Positions 44,249 to 53,787 of a stretch of DNA of 64,000 bases are shown one piece after another. Within the stretch, counting starts at the first letter, position 1; each line of letters begins with the position of its first letter. The translations under genes were made by a program, and so were the position numbers. The DNA lies in contig NZ_CANMKO010000004.1 in assembly GCF_947498515.1 (NCBI RefSeq), positions 1-64,000 of the forward strand, in the 5' to 3' direction. The notes under the pieces are model-generated. The model did no database searches. It saw nothing but the letters and a program-made list of their open reading frames with translations, and had not been told where the DNA came from. The stretch is from an uncultured Pelagimonas sp. (GTDB lineage Bacteria; Pseudomonadota; Alphaproteobacteria; Rhodobacterales; Rhodobacteraceae).

Positions 44249-45181
44249 ATGCCGATGCTGCGTATTTCCGTTAGAGATAGCCTTCCCTGCATTCACGGGT
44301 CCTTAGCCCCTTTGGCCCCGACTTTGCAGCACGCGATGAGCCAAGATCACGGGCCGGTCAAAATCATGATCCACGGTTTCAAATACCTGCCAGGGCATCC
44401 CGGATTTTGCCCACATGACGGGATTTTGTCACGACATCCGACGGGCAAGGCCGCTCGTATGATCAGTTGGCCACGCCATTTAGGCTTGCGTGGTCAAAAA
44501 GGCGAAGGGCTCGGTCTCTCATTTGGATGGAACGCACGCGGTTCCATTTGGAAAGCCTATGAGGCGGCGCAATCTGCGGGTGACGCGTTGGCGCGGTTGA
44601 TCGACAACATCGCGACATTGGCACCCGATAGGCCAATCCAGTTGATCGCCCATTCGCTTGGCGCTCGTGTCGCTATCAGAGCCATTCACCAATCCCGGTC
44701 GGGTGTGGTGACGCATGCCATCCTCATGGCCGCCGCCGAATACCAGTCCATTGCGGAGCGCGCCCTCCGCTCCCCCTCAGGACAACGCGTGAATGTCCTC
44801 AATGTTTCAAGCCGGGAGAACGATGTTTTTGACTACCTTCTGGAACGTCTGATCCCGCGTCCCCAACCCCATGATCGGATGCTCGGGCATGGAAGTCTGT
44901 CCCTTGCCAATATGGCAACGCTACAACTGGATGATCCGCTAAGCCTAGAAGTGATGCGATCCGCCGGTTATCCAATCGCGAAACCGCAACGACGGATTTG
45001 CCACTGGTCGCCCTATCTGCGACCCGGCATTTTTCCACTCTATCGCGCCTTTTTGAAAGATGAGCTCCCGGTCTGCAAAATGCGCGCTGAGCTCCCAAGC
45101 GAGTCACAGCCGCGATGGTCCCGGTTGCGAATTCCGCGGCCACGCCTACAAACTGATCAGTCTGCCATGAATCTTGGTTAA
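44249..45181 (+). CDS. alpha/beta hydrolase family protein
   Basis: 310 aa from the ATG at 44249; the frame is open further upstream but that extension (to 44024) looks non-coding. Features are KIMIHGFKYLPGHPGFCPHD (HG oxyanion), SWPRHLG, GLGLSFGWNARGSIWKAYE and the nucleophile elbow IAHSLGARVAI with AHSLG. Asp and His partners are likely in SSRENDVFDY and MLGHGSL. Predicted cytoplasmic, substrate unknown. It lacks a clear SD, so the start is uncertain. Confidence 0.75.
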   Translation: MPMLRISVRDSLPCIHGSLAPLAPTLQHAMSQDHGPVKIMIHGFKYLPGHPGFCPHDGILSRHPTGKAARMISWPRHLGLRGQKGEGLGLSFGWNARGSIWKAYEAAQSAGDALARLIDNIATLAPDRPIQLIAHSLGARVAIRAIHQSRSGVVTHAILMAAAEYQSIAERALRSPSGQRVNVLNVSSRENDVFDYLLERLIPRPQPHDRMLGHGSLSLANMATLQLDDPLSLEVMRSAGYPIAKPQRRICHWSPYLRPGIFPLYRAFLKDELPVCKMRAELPSESQPRWSRLRIPRPRLQTDQSAMNLG

Positions 45182-45301
45182 GAACGTAGGATCAGGCATT
45201 CTTCGTTAACAGAAAAGCTGCTATAGGTACCTCTAAATATTGCGCGTCCTGTGCTGCATACCGCATCATAGGGGCAATTGGGTCAAAGGTAGCAACCAAA
45301 T

Positions 45302-47182
45302 ATGGAATCCATGCTGTTTCAGGCGTCAGTATTTCTAGCCGCTGCAGTCATTGCTGTTCCACTTGCATCTCGAATGGGGCTCGGGTCCGTCTTAGGCTAC
45401 TTGTTGGCGGGTTTGGCCATTGGTCCGGGGCTGGGTTTGGTCGTCGATACGGATGACATTCGCCATTTCGCCGAATTTGGCGTCGTAATGATGTTGTTCA
45501 TCATCGGTCTGGAACTTGAACCGCGCGCACTTTGGGATATGCGCCACCGTTTGCTTGGGTTGGGTGGGTTGCAGATTGTTGGCACAACGGCGGCGTTTAC
45601 CCTTGGCGCGATGGCGATGGGGCAACCTTGGCACACCGCATTGGCCATCGGCTTGATCCTGTCCCTTTCCTCGACCGCCATTGTATTGCAAACCCTGTCT
45701 GAAAAAGGCTTGATGCAGACCTCGGGTGGACGGGCGTCGTTTTCAGTTTTGCTAACACAAGACATTGCCGTGATCCCAATGTTGGTGGTGATGCCCCTGC
45801 TCGCCATCGGGCCAGCCGTCACCCTATCGGCAGATGGATCTATTCAACGCACTGCTGTGCCCCATGCCGACGATGTGCACCAAACCATGTCCTTGGTCGA
45901 AGGCTTGCCGGGATGGGGGGCTGCTCTCGTCACTTTAGGCGTCATTTTGGCGATTATTCTGGCCGGTATTTACGGCGCGCGCCCGCTGTTTCGATACATC
46001 CATTCGGCCCGCCTACCGGAAATGTTCACGGCCATTGCCTTGCTGATTGTGATCGGCATTGGCTTTTTGATGATGCTTCTGGGTCTTTCCCCCGCTTTAG
46101 GCACGTTTTTGGCTGGCGTAGTATTGGCCAACTCGGAGTTCCGACACGAGCTGGAATCTGATATTGCGCCGTTCAAAGGCCTGCTGTTGGGATTGTTCTT
46201 CATCACTGTTGGTGCCGGGATCGATGTCGACCGGCTGTTGATGGAGCCTGTCTCGATCTTAACCCTCGCGATAGGCGTTATTGTCACCAAGGGCATCATC
46301 CTCTATGGAATCGGTCGCCTGTTCCAACTGAGCAGCCGGGGCCAATGGTTGTTCACCCTCGGCCTTGCCCAAGCCGGTGAATTTGGGTTCGTTCTCATTT
46401 CCTATGCACGCCAGCAAAAAGTATTGGCAGACGCCCTGAGCGACCGCCTCCTATTGGTGGTGGCGATTTCGATGCTCATTACACCGCTTTTGTTCCTCAT
46501 TTTCGAATGGGTTTCAAAAAAGGTCGAAGTTCCGCGTGAAACCGTGGAAGCCGACACAATCGACACTGATGGCCCAGTTATCATTGCCGGCATCGGGCGC
46601 TTTGGCCAAATCGTCAACCGCTTGGTGCAAAACTCCGGCTTTCGAACCGTTGTTCTCGATCATGACATGCAGACGATCCAATTGATGCGCCGCTTTGGCT
46701 ACAAAGGCTTCTTTGGGGACCCAACCCGGCCTGAGCTGCTACACGCCGCGGGTATTGAAAACGCACAGGTTTTGGTTGCGGCTCTGGATGATCCAAAGGC
46801 AACAGTCAAACTGGTGTCTTATGCACGAAGATTGCGGCCAGACCTGCACATTGTCGCCCGCGCCCATGACCGAACCCATGTTTTCGCCCTCTATCAAGCT
46901 GGGGCAAACGACATTGTCCGTGAGATGTTCGACAGTTCTCTACGCGCCGGACGGTATGTTTTAGAAAACGTTGGGATGAGCGAATACGAGGCGGCTATCG
47001 CCGAGGAAACCTTTTACCATCACGACCGCCATACCATTCGTGAACTGGCGCTTTTGTGGGATCCAACAATCTTACCTGCGGAAAACGATGCCTATATTCA
47101 ACGCGCCCAAGAATTAGAGAAAGAGCTTGAAACCGCGTTGTTTACCGCCCTTGAGGAGCGCGGAAAGAAAGAGATGGCATAG
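45302..47182 (+). CDS. monovalent cation:proton antiporter-2, KefB/KefC type
   Basis: 626 aa. A CPA2 sodium/proton-exchanger membrane domain (about 5-400, 12 or so helices, with ALGTFLAGVVLANSEFRHEL) is followed by an RCK_N (TrkA-N) domain (about 415-540; Rossmann motif IAGIGRFGQIVNRLV). The C-terminal helix is charged. Kef proteins exchange K+ for H+ and are gated by glutathione adducts and NAD(H). No ancillary KefF/KefG is adjacent. Confidence 0.92.
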   Translation: MESMLFQASVFLAAAVIAVPLASRMGLGSVLGYLLAGLAIGPGLGLVVDTDDIRHFAEFGVVMMLFIIGLELEPRALWDMRHRLLGLGGLQIVGTTAAFTLGAMAMGQPWHTALAIGLILSLSSTAIVLQTLSEKGLMQTSGGRASFSVLLTQDIAVIPMLVVMPLLAIGPAVTLSADGSIQRTAVPHADDVHQTMSLVEGLPGWGAALVTLGVILAIILAGIYGARPLFRYIHSARLPEMFTAIALLIVIGIGFLMMLLGLSPALGTFLAGVVLANSEFRHELESDIAPFKGLLLGLFFITVGAGIDVDRLLMEPVSILTLAIGVIVTKGIILYGIGRLFQLSSRGQWLFTLGLAQAGEFGFVLISYARQQKVLADALSDRLLLVVAISMLITPLLFLIFEWVSKKVEVPRETVEADTIDTDGPVIIAGIGRFGQIVNRLVQNSGFRTVVLDHDMQTIQLMRRFGYKGFFGDPTRPELLHAAGIENAQVLVAALDDPKATVKLVSYARRLRPDLHIVARAHDRTHVFALYQAGANDIVREMFDSSLRAGRYVLENVGMSEYEAAIAEETFYHHDRHTIRELALLWDPTILPAENDAYIQRAQELEKELETALFTALEERGKKEMA

Positions 47183-47203
47183 TTACCCGATCGGCAAGCG
47201 CTC

Positions 47204-47247
47204 CAAAACTCTTGCATGAGTTTTGCAAATTCCGTGTACGGAATTTG
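47204..47247. repeat. 44-bp double-palindrome intergenic repeat, copy 2 (inverted)
   Basis: Two abutting 22-bp near-palindromes: CAAAACTCTTG/CATGAGTTTTG (one mismatch) and CAAATTCCGTG/TACGGAATTTG (one mismatch). This is the reverse orientation of the copy at 5033-5076, with about four differences. It follows the Kef gene by 22 bp. Confidence 0.83.
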
Positions 47248-47257
47248 GTTTCGCAAC

Positions 47258-47295
47258 AAAAATAGCGCGCCTTCTTTTCAAAAGGCGCGCTATTT
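47258..47295 (-). terminator. terminator of carD (convergent with the Kef gene)
   Basis: Perfect 14-bp arms AAATAGCGCGCCTT (47260-47273) and AAGGCGCGCTATTT (47282-47295). On the minus strand the stem is followed by TTTTTGTTGC, so it ends the carD transcript. Confidence 0.85.
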
Positions 47296-47310
47296 CACAT
47301 TGAGAACAAT

Positions 47311-47820
47311 TTACGCGGCGCGCAGAGCTAGAACGTCATCAACCTGCTTGGCAGCACCTACTTCGTCACCGCCAGCAACAGCCGCAACTTCACGCGTCAA
47401 ACGCTCAAGCGCCGCCTCATAAAGCTGACGCTCTGAATAGCTTTGTTCACGCTGGTCGTCCGCACGGTGCAGATCGCGCACAACTTCGGCAATCGCAATC
47501 AAATCGCCCGAGTTGATCTTTTGTTCGTATTCCTGCGCCCGGCGCGACCACATGGCGCGCTTAACCTTGGCCTTACCGCGCAAGGTTTTCATCGCTGCAT
47601 CAATCACATCCGGAGAGCTGAGCGAGCGCATACCGATTTCTGTCGCCTTATGGGTTGGAACCCGCAAGGTCATTTTGTCCTTTTCAAAAGAGATCACGAA
47701 AAGCTCCAGCTCGATGCCAGCGATTTCCTGCTCTTCGATTGAAACGATCTGGCCAACGCCGTGGGCCGGATAAACAACGTATTCATTCGGACGGAAATCG
47801 GGTTTCTTCGCTTTGGTCAT
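47311..47820 (-). CDS. carD: CarD family transcriptional regulator (CdnL-like)
   Basis: 169 aa from the ATG at 47820 (AAGGAATGAG upstream). The N-terminal RNAP-interacting domain reads FRPNEYVVYPAHGVGQIVSIE; the C-terminal DNA-binding helical part has MRSLSSPDVIDAAMKTLRG and KINSGDLIAIAEVVRDLHR. CarD/CdnL stabilises open complexes and supports rRNA and growth genes. The run downstream is terminated by the hairpin at 47258. The order helicase-S4-FdxA-CarD is common in Rhodobacterales. Confidence 0.95.
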   Translation of the reverse strand: MTKAKKPDFRPNEYVVYPAHGVGQIVSIEEQEIAGIELELFVISFEKDKMTLRVPTHKATEIGMRSLSSPDVIDAAMKTLRGKAKVKRAMWSRRAQEYEQKINSGDLIAIAEVVRDLHRADDQREQSYSERQLYEAALERLTREVAAVAGGDEVGAAKQVDDVLALRAA

Positions 47821-47976
47821 ATAAGTCTCATTCCTTACAGCGCATTTCGAGCGGGCGACAAGAAAGACGGCGGGGATCAGATTGATACCCGGCCATCTCT
47901 CATAGTGATATTTTGCAAGTCCTCGCAGGCCCCGCATCCCGACGAAACGTCGTCATTTGAACTAGCAGTATATCAT

Positions 47977-48018
47977 AAAAAAGCACCCTTTCCCATAGCC
48001 TGGGGACAAGATGCTTTT
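47977..48018 (-). terminator. probable terminator of fdxA
   Basis: Minus strand: AAAAGCA ... TCCC-CAGGCTAT-GGGA ... TGCTTTT then TTATG. A composite stem ends with a T-rich tail in the 264-bp gap between fdxA and carD. Confidence 0.6.
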
Positions 48019-48083
48019 CTTATCTCTTTTCAAAGCCCTAGCGACGCTGCCACGCAGGTCGCTGAAAACGAAAAACGATTCGT

Positions 48084-48422
48084 TTAGCTGCCTTCGCCCG
48101 GTGCTTCGGAGAAGTATTTTTTAAGCTTATCTGGCTCGCCGTCTTTTGCCTCGTAGTCAGGCAAAGGATCTTTCTTTTCGATGATCACAGGCCAAGCTTC
48201 GGAGTATTTGCGGTTGAATTCAACCCACTTCTCCATGTCTGGTTCTGTGTCTGGACGGATCGCATCCGCAGGGCATTCTGGCTCACAAACCCCGCAATCG
48301 ATACATTCATCGGGGTGGATAACCAGCATGTTCTCCCCCTCGTAGAAACAGTCTACGGGGCACACCTCAACACAGTCGGTGTATTTGCATGCGATACAAT
48401 TGTCGATCACCACGTAGGTCAT
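48084..48422 (-). CDS. fdxA: seven-iron ferredoxin FdxA
   Basis: 112 aa. The cluster ligands are in [19 protein letters not shown] (3Fe-4S plus part of 4Fe-4S) and [16 protein letters not shown]. Standard length for bacterial 7Fe ferredoxins. It shuttles electrons in the cytoplasm. It starts about 50 bp after the S4 protein stops. Confidence 0.96.
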   Translation of the reverse strand: MTYVVIDNCIACKYTDCVEVCPVDCFYEGENMLVIHPDECIDCGVCEPECPADAIRPDTEPDMEKWVEFNRKYSEAWPVIIEKKDPLPDYEAKDGEPDKLKKYFSEAPGEGS

Positions 48423-48473
48423 GAGTCTCGATCCTTCAAAAAGCTTGACGCGTGACTAGACCACGCCGCGCCA

Positions 48474-48842
48474 TCATTCAAGCACATCCCTGCGCAACTG
48501 TTCGAGAGCACGGCGATCCCGTTTACTTGGTCGCCCGCCCCCATCATATTTTGGGGCCTGATCTGGTCGCTCACGCGGTTTGGGCGGGGCAAGATCTTCG
48601 TACAAGGCTTGCGCCTCAGGCGCAGGGCCCCGACGGTCCCCCAAGGCAACCACTTTGATCACCCGAACATCATCTTCTTTGGGAAAGGTCAGCACATCAC
48701 CTGCACTGACCCCAAAAGCTGGCTTTGACACTGGGCTTCCGTTGACGCGGCAATGCCCGCCAGACACGGATTTGGCCGACAGGCTACGGGTCTTAAAGAA
48801 CCGAGCCTGCCACAACCATTTATCAATTCGGATTTTCGTCAC
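48474..48842 (-). CDS. S4-domain RNA-binding protein (HslR/YlqF-type)
   Basis: 122 aa. The S4 RNA-binding domain occupies residues 3-60 (IRIDKWLWQARFFKTRSLSA, GGHCRVNGSPVSKPAF). A charged tail (PPKPRERPDQAPKYDGGGRP) follows. HslR-like proteins bind 50S subunits with stalled nascent chains. It sits 26 bp after the helicase stop in a same-strand run. Confidence 0.87.
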   Translation of the reverse strand: MTKIRIDKWLWQARFFKTRSLSAKSVSGGHCRVNGSPVSKPAFGVSAGDVLTFPKEDDVRVIKVVALGDRRGPAPEAQALYEDLAPPKPRERPDQAPKYDGGGRPSKRDRRALEQLRRDVLE

Positions 48843-48868
48843 CGAATTTTTCCATGCTGATCAACCAA

Positions 48869-51688
48869 TTAGGTCTTGTCCTTCAACCCCATAAGCGCCG
48901 CTGCGAACGGATTATCGGGATCAATGGGCTTTTCCTTTTTCGGTGGGCGCGATTGGAAGGTTTTGGCCCCACGATCGCCGCCGCCCTTAGGGCCTTTGCC
49001 GCGTGGCTTGCCTTTGCCACCCTTGCTGCGGTCACCGCCACCACGTGCATCACGGCGCGGCTTGCCGCCACCACGACGCTGACCACCTCGGTTGCCGCCC
49101 CAGGTAAAGGTGTAGAACACCTCCATCTCAGGTTCCGTCGCGTCGGGTGTCGCCACTTCAGCAACAGGAGCTTCGAGCGTATCGACATCACCTGTAACTT
49201 CGGCCGCATCTGCGACCAATGTCTCAGCCGCATCCGCCGAGGCCTCCGCAGGTGTGTCACCTTCAGCAGATGTCTCAACTTCGGCTTTGGCTTCTGGCAC
49301 CGGGGCAATTTTGACCTTGGCCCGTTCGCCTTTTTCGCCTTTGTAGCCCAACCCGCCCATAAGATCGGCGAACTGTTCAAGCGTCATTCCTGTAATCGAC
49401 AACATGTCGGCCTTGGCTTCAAAACCTGCGCGGCTGTCTTCAGTGCGTAGCATGTCCGCCAGACGTTCGAGCATATCAATGCGGATCGCGCGCGCGCCCG
49501 CCTTGCGATACCCAGCCAATGCATAATGACGACCGGGCACTTGCTCCACATTTGGAACAGTCACCAAACCAGGCGGTGGTGCCTCAGGGAATTCTTGCAA
49601 ATCGTTAGACAAGCTCCACAAAACCAGACGCAACCGCGTCGGAGCAGGCTTGAGAAGCAGTGGCATAAAGATGGTGTATTGCCCAAACCGCACACCATGC
49701 TTGCGCAAAGTCCCGCGGGAGTCTTGGTCCAAGGCTTTGACATCATCCGCGACATCGGACCGTTGGACAACACCCATTGCCTCAACCAATTGAAACGCGA
49801 AGCCGCGTGACAGACCGGTAAGCGTTTCATCGTCACGCATTTTGACCAGCGGCTCAAAAAGCGCCGCGATCTTGCGATCCATGAAATGCTGCAAACGGCG
49901 TTCCACCTTTTGCGCGACATCTGCACCAGCTTCGTCATCGACAAAAACAACGATGCGCGGCTTGAGTGCGTCATCCCCTTTGGCAAGCTTGCCCACCGCT
50001 TGGTCGCCCCACATAAGGCCGCCCTGCTCGGTGAAATCAATCTCACTGTCTGGTGCGTTGTAAAACCGGTCTGCCCGCAAATGGAAATGCGGAGTCAAAG
50101 CCTGCAGCGACGCCTGTCGCAGCGTTTTGGCTTCTTGCCCAGTTGCATCCTTATCCTGACGGAATCGGAAGCCCTCTAGTTTACCGACGAATTCTCCTTC
50201 GACGGTAACTTCACCTTGATCGTTCACTTCGGCCAAAAGGGCCTCCTTCTGTTTCAACCGGCGCAACAACACAGATGTGCGCCGATCAACAAATCTTTGT
50301 GTCAGGCGCTGGTGTAGCGCATCTGACAGGCTGTCTTCAACTTTGCGAGTTGCCCCGCGCCAATGGTCTTCGTCTCGTGTCCAGCCATTGCGCTGCGCAA
50401 CATATGTCCATGTGCGAATATAGGCCAGACGTTTCGACAATGTGTCAATGTCGCCATCCGTCCGGTCAATGCGGTTGATTTGCCGCGCCATAAATTCATC
50501 CGGAACGTGTCCTTTTTCATGCAGATATTGGAAAATCACCTGCAATAGACCCGCATGTTCGGCCGGAGAGATGCCCCGAAAGTCCGGAACACGGCAAACA
50601 TCCCACAAAAGTTGGACGGATTGTCCGTCCGATGCCCGTGCGCGGATTTCCGCCTCCGAGCTTAGTGTTCTGAGTGCCCGCAGGTCATCTGACTCGCGCG
50701 CTTTGACCAAATTCTCATCTTTCGGGGCCTGATCTAGGCTGCGTTCAAGCGCCTCGATGGTTCCAAACTGCAATTTTGAGTTCCGCCAATTCAGCTTTTT
50801 CAGCGGTGTGAATTGGTGATTGCAGATCGCCTCCGCCCAATCTTCGGGAATCTGGCCCGCGTCTCCGGTCACCCCAAAAGTGCCATCCGACATGCCGCGC
50901 CCTGCCCGTCCGGCGATCTGAGCAAGCTCATTTGGTTGCAGCTGACGCATGCGTCGACCATCAAACTTACTCAGCGATGAAAACGCGACGTGGTCGATAT
51001 CGAGGTTCAAGCCCATCCCAATCGCATCCGTGGCGACAAGATAATCGACCTCGCGATTCTGATACAACTCGACCTGCGCGTTGCGGGTACGCGGGCTAAG
51101 CGCGCCCATCACCACAGCCGCACCGCCCTTTTGACGCTTTAACAATTCCGCAATGGCGTAAACATTATCAACCGAGAATCCGACAATAGCGCTTCTGGGT
51201 TGCAGGCGGCTGATCTTTTTCGACCCTGCATAAGCCAATTGGCTCATTCGGTCGCGATAAATAAATTCCGCATCTGGAACAAGTGTCTGAATTGGCCCGC
51301 GCATCGTATCAGAGCCAAGAAACAGCGTTTCATGGGTGCCGCGCATTCTCAAAAGCCGGTCGGTAAAAACATGTCCGCGCTCAAGGTCAGCGCAAAGCTG
51401 AATCTCATCAATCGCGACGAAATCGGCGCCCATCCCCTCGGGCATCGCTTCGACGGTGCTGATCCAATACGTGGCGCGCGGCGGGACGATTCGCTCCTCG
51501 CCAGTGACCAAAGCCACGACCGAGGGGCCGCGAATATCAACCACACGATCGTACACCTCGCGCGCCAAAAGACGCAACGGCAAGCCAATCAACCCGGTGC
51601 GATAGCTTAGCATCCGGTCGATGGCATAGGTTGTCTTGCCAGTGTTGGTCGGGCCAAGAACGGCCGCGATCCGCGCAGTCATGCCCAT
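48869..51688 (-). CDS. SUV3-like superfamily II RNA helicase with RG-rich C-terminus
   Basis: 939 aa. The core matches mitochondrial SUV3/alphaproteobacterial relatives: Walker A GPTNTGKTTYA (about 12-22), motif II FVAIDEIQLCADLERGHVF (DEIQ in place of DEAD) and motif VI QIAGRAGRG. The middle continues with DUF-type helicase C-terminal regions. The tail (about 870-925) is rich in Gly, Arg and Lys, including RGGQRRGGGKPRRDARGGGD, and is probably RNA-binding. It precedes the S4 protein and fdxA. SUV3 works with RNA-degrading enzymes in mitochondria; whether the bacterial form does so is unknown. Confidence 0.9.
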   Translation of the reverse strand: MGMTARIAAVLGPTNTGKTTYAIDRMLSYRTGLIGLPLRLLAREVYDRVVDIRGPSVVALVTGEERIVPPRATYWISTVEAMPEGMGADFVAIDEIQLCADLERGHVFTDRLLRMRGTHETLFLGSDTMRGPIQTLVPDAEFIYRDRMSQLAYAGSKKISRLQPRSAIVGFSVDNVYAIAELLKRQKGGAAVVMGALSPRTRNAQVELYQNREVDYLVATDAIGMGLNLDIDHVAFSSLSKFDGRRMRQLQPNELAQIAGRAGRGMSDGTFGVTGDAGQIPEDWAEAICNHQFTPLKKLNWRNSKLQFGTIEALERSLDQAPKDENLVKARESDDLRALRTLSSEAEIRARASDGQSVQLLWDVCRVPDFRGISPAEHAGLLQVIFQYLHEKGHVPDEFMARQINRIDRTDGDIDTLSKRLAYIRTWTYVAQRNGWTRDEDHWRGATRKVEDSLSDALHQRLTQRFVDRRTSVLLRRLKQKEALLAEVNDQGEVTVEGEFVGKLEGFRFRQDKDATGQEAKTLRQASLQALTPHFHLRADRFYNAPDSEIDFTEQGGLMWGDQAVGKLAKGDDALKPRIVVFVDDEAGADVAQKVERRLQHFMDRKIAALFEPLVKMRDDETLTGLSRGFAFQLVEAMGVVQRSDVADDVKALDQDSRGTLRKHGVRFGQYTIFMPLLLKPAPTRLRLVLWSLSNDLQEFPEAPPPGLVTVPNVEQVPGRHYALAGYRKAGARAIRIDMLERLADMLRTEDSRAGFEAKADMLSITGMTLEQFADLMGGLGYKGEKGERAKVKIAPVPEAKAEVETSAEGDTPAEASADAAETLVADAAEVTGDVDTLEAPVAEVATPDATEPEMEVFYTFTWGGNRGGQRRGGGKPRRDARGGGDRSKGGKGKPRGKGPKGGGDRGAKTFQSRPPKKEKPIDPDNPFAAALMGLKDKT

Positions 51689-51716
51689 AGTATTTCCCAG
51701 GGGGTTGCCTTTGTTG

Positions 51717-52280
51717 TCAGAGCTTTACGCCCTTCACCTCTTGTTCCAGCCGCGCCAATGCCCTTAGCACATCGTCGTCATGCGGCCGAAGTTCAAGTAC
51801 ACGGGCAAAGGCCTCATAGGCAAGGGCCGGTTTGCCCACCTGCTCCTGAATCGCTCCGACCCCACGCAAGGCAGCAAAATGGTTCGGGTTAAGGGCCAAT
51901 GTGCGCTCCAGCGCCTCCATGGCCACGCCAAACCGCTCTGCTTGAAAATAAGCCAAAGCCAGCCCATGCCACCCTTCGGCAAAATCGGGGGCATGGTCGG
52001 TCAGCGCGCGAAAATGCTCAATCGCCGCATCAACCTTTGCAACTTCAAGGGCGTCATGCCCCCGCTTAAGAAGCAAATCCATTGCAGGCGAGCCAGATTT
52101 AGACCACTCTGCTATTAATTGAGTTTCCAATCGCTGAGCAGAAACGCCATCTTCCGCTACGGAAAGCTGTTCCAAAAGTTCATTCGATAAATCGGGCGCG
52201 CGATTTTCCGCCCGTAAACCGAAAGGTAGGGAAATCATTACTACGGTGCAAAGTGCCGTGAGGATAGATTTGAAAACCAT
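51717..52280 (-). CDS. exported tetratricopeptide-repeat protein
   Basis: 187 aa with a signal peptide (VFKSILTALCTVVMISLPFGLRA). Three or four TPR helices pairs follow (about 70-180), for example AEGWHGLALAYFQAERFGVA and NHFAALRGVGAIQEQVGKPA. Probably periplasmic scaffold. It lies 28 bp before the helicase gene on the same strand. No specific function is visible. Confidence 0.8.
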   Translation of the reverse strand: MVFKSILTALCTVVMISLPFGLRAENRAPDLSNELLEQLSVAEDGVSAQRLETQLIAEWSKSGSPAMDLLLKRGHDALEVAKVDAAIEHFRALTDHAPDFAEGWHGLALAYFQAERFGVAMEALERTLALNPNHFAALRGVGAIQEQVGKPALAYEAFARVLELRPHDDDVLRALARLEQEVKGVKL

Positions 52281-52364
52281 GGTGACCCGTGCTCATAACG
52301 TGTCCTGAGTGTAGCGCTGGTGCGCAAGATTTCCAGCGTCCACTTGATGTAGAGAGGAAAATAC

Positions 52365-52652
52365 ATGAGCGACACTATCAATTCTGCTGTTGCAGCACTG
52401 AACGAAAAGCTTGGCGATGGCTTTGATGCCTCGGCCAAATTTGTGCTGGGTGACGAAGGCAGCGTGATCGTAGACGAAAACGGCGTACGCGCAGGCGACG
52501 ACGATGCAGACGTGACTTTGACCGCAGATGTGGAAACATTCGAACAGATTCTGTCGGGTGACCTGAACCCAACCGGTGCCTTCATGTCTGGCAAACTGAC
52601 CATTGATGGCGACATGTCCGCCGCGATGCGCCTAGCCTCGGCCCTAGCATAA
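52365..52652 (+). CDS. SCP2 sterol-binding domain protein
   Basis: 95 aa, a single SCP2 domain (AVAALNEKLGDGFDASAKFV, VTLTADVETFEQILSGDLNP, AFMSGKLTIDGDMSAAMRLA). Such proteins bind hydrophobic ligands and may carry lipids. Its stop overlaps the next ATG by one base (TAATG), so it is translationally coupled to the lysophospholipase-like hydrolase. Confidence 0.9.
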   Translation: MSDTINSAVAALNEKLGDGFDASAKFVLGDEGSVIVDENGVRAGDDDADVTLTADVETFEQILSGDLNPTGAFMSGKLTIDGDMSAAMRLASALA

Positions 52653-53614
52653 TGAGTTTGGTACCCGCGCCCTTTCACGCTGATTTATCTGATAGCCCGG
52701 CCAATAGCCGTGCCTGGTGGATTGAAGCTGACGACGGTTTGCGCCTGCGAGTGGCGCATTTTCCGGCGGAACAGGCGCGGGGCACCGTGCTCCTTATGCC
52801 TGGTCGTACAGAATATGTTGAGAAATACGGCCGCACGGCGCGAGACCTGACCGAGCGTGGGTATCACGTTCTCGCCATTGATTGGCGGGGTCAGGGATTG
52901 GCAGATAGAATGCTGGATGAACCGATGGCCGGTCATGTCCATGTCTTCGAAGATTACCAACGTGATGTTGCGGCGATGTTGCAAAGCGTTGGGGCCTTGG
53001 GGCTGCCGCGCCCATTGCATATGATTGGTCATTCCATGGGTGGCTGCATTGGTTTGCGCGCAGTTATGGATGGTCTACCGGTCGAAAGCTGTGTTTTCAC
53101 CGGGCCAATGTGGGGCATTCGTATGGCTGATCCAATTCGCCCCGCCGCTTGGGCTTTATCTTGGTGGGGCAAGCAAATCGGGCTTGGCCATGTTTTTACG
53201 CCCGGCACCAAACCCGAAAGTTATGTCGCCTCGGAATCCTTTGAAAACAACCTGCTCACCCGAGATCGGGAAATGTGGGATTATATGAAGCGACAGGTGA
53301 CTGCCGTGCCTGAATTGCAACTGGGTGGCCCGTCGCTGAATTGGCTTCACGAAGCTTTGGCTGAAACACGAGAATTGTCGCGCCGCTCGTCGCCGGCTCA
53401 ACCTTGTTTAACCTTCCTTGGAACAAATGAACGAATCGTCGATTCATCACGCATCACGTCGCGGATGGAACAATGGCCCGGCGGCCAACTGGTGCAAATC
53501 ACTGATGGCGAACATGAAATCCTGATGGAAGATGTTAAAAAACGTAAACGCGTGGCGGACCAGATTTGTGCTCTTTTTGACCGCGCAGGCTCAGACACAG
53601 CGCTAACCGCGTGA
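52652..53614 (+). CDS. alpha/beta hydrolase, lysophospholipase-like
   Basis: 320 aa. Oxyanion region TVLLMPGRTEYVEKYG, nucleophile elbow MIGHSMGGCIGLR (Ser about 130), His partner in DGEHEILMED. The fold matches monoacylglycerol lipase/lysophospholipase (PldB-like). Coupling to the SCP2 gene suggests lipid-related substrates. No signal peptide. Confidence 0.88.
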   Translation: MSLVPAPFHADLSDSPANSRAWWIEADDGLRLRVAHFPAEQARGTVLLMPGRTEYVEKYGRTARDLTERGYHVLAIDWRGQGLADRMLDEPMAGHVHVFEDYQRDVAAMLQSVGALGLPRPLHMIGHSMGGCIGLRAVMDGLPVESCVFTGPMWGIRMADPIRPAAWALSWWGKQIGLGHVFTPGTKPESYVASESFENNLLTRDREMWDYMKRQVTAVPELQLGGPSLNWLHEALAETRELSRRSSPAQPCLTFLGTNERIVDSSRITSRMEQWPGGQLVQITDGEHEILMEDVKKRKRVADQICALFDRAGSDTALTA

Positions 53615-53787
53615 ACATGATCGTTCACGCCTGAGCTTGCTAACGGGAACTGGCGCTGCATTTTCACGAAAATTCTACCGACATTTTCAGAGTTTTTGCC
53701 CCTATCCACAGGATAAGGGCCGCTGCCCCTTGAACCTCCTGCCCATGCGGGATTAGCTCTGGTTCAAGATATCAAGGAGAGACGCGC

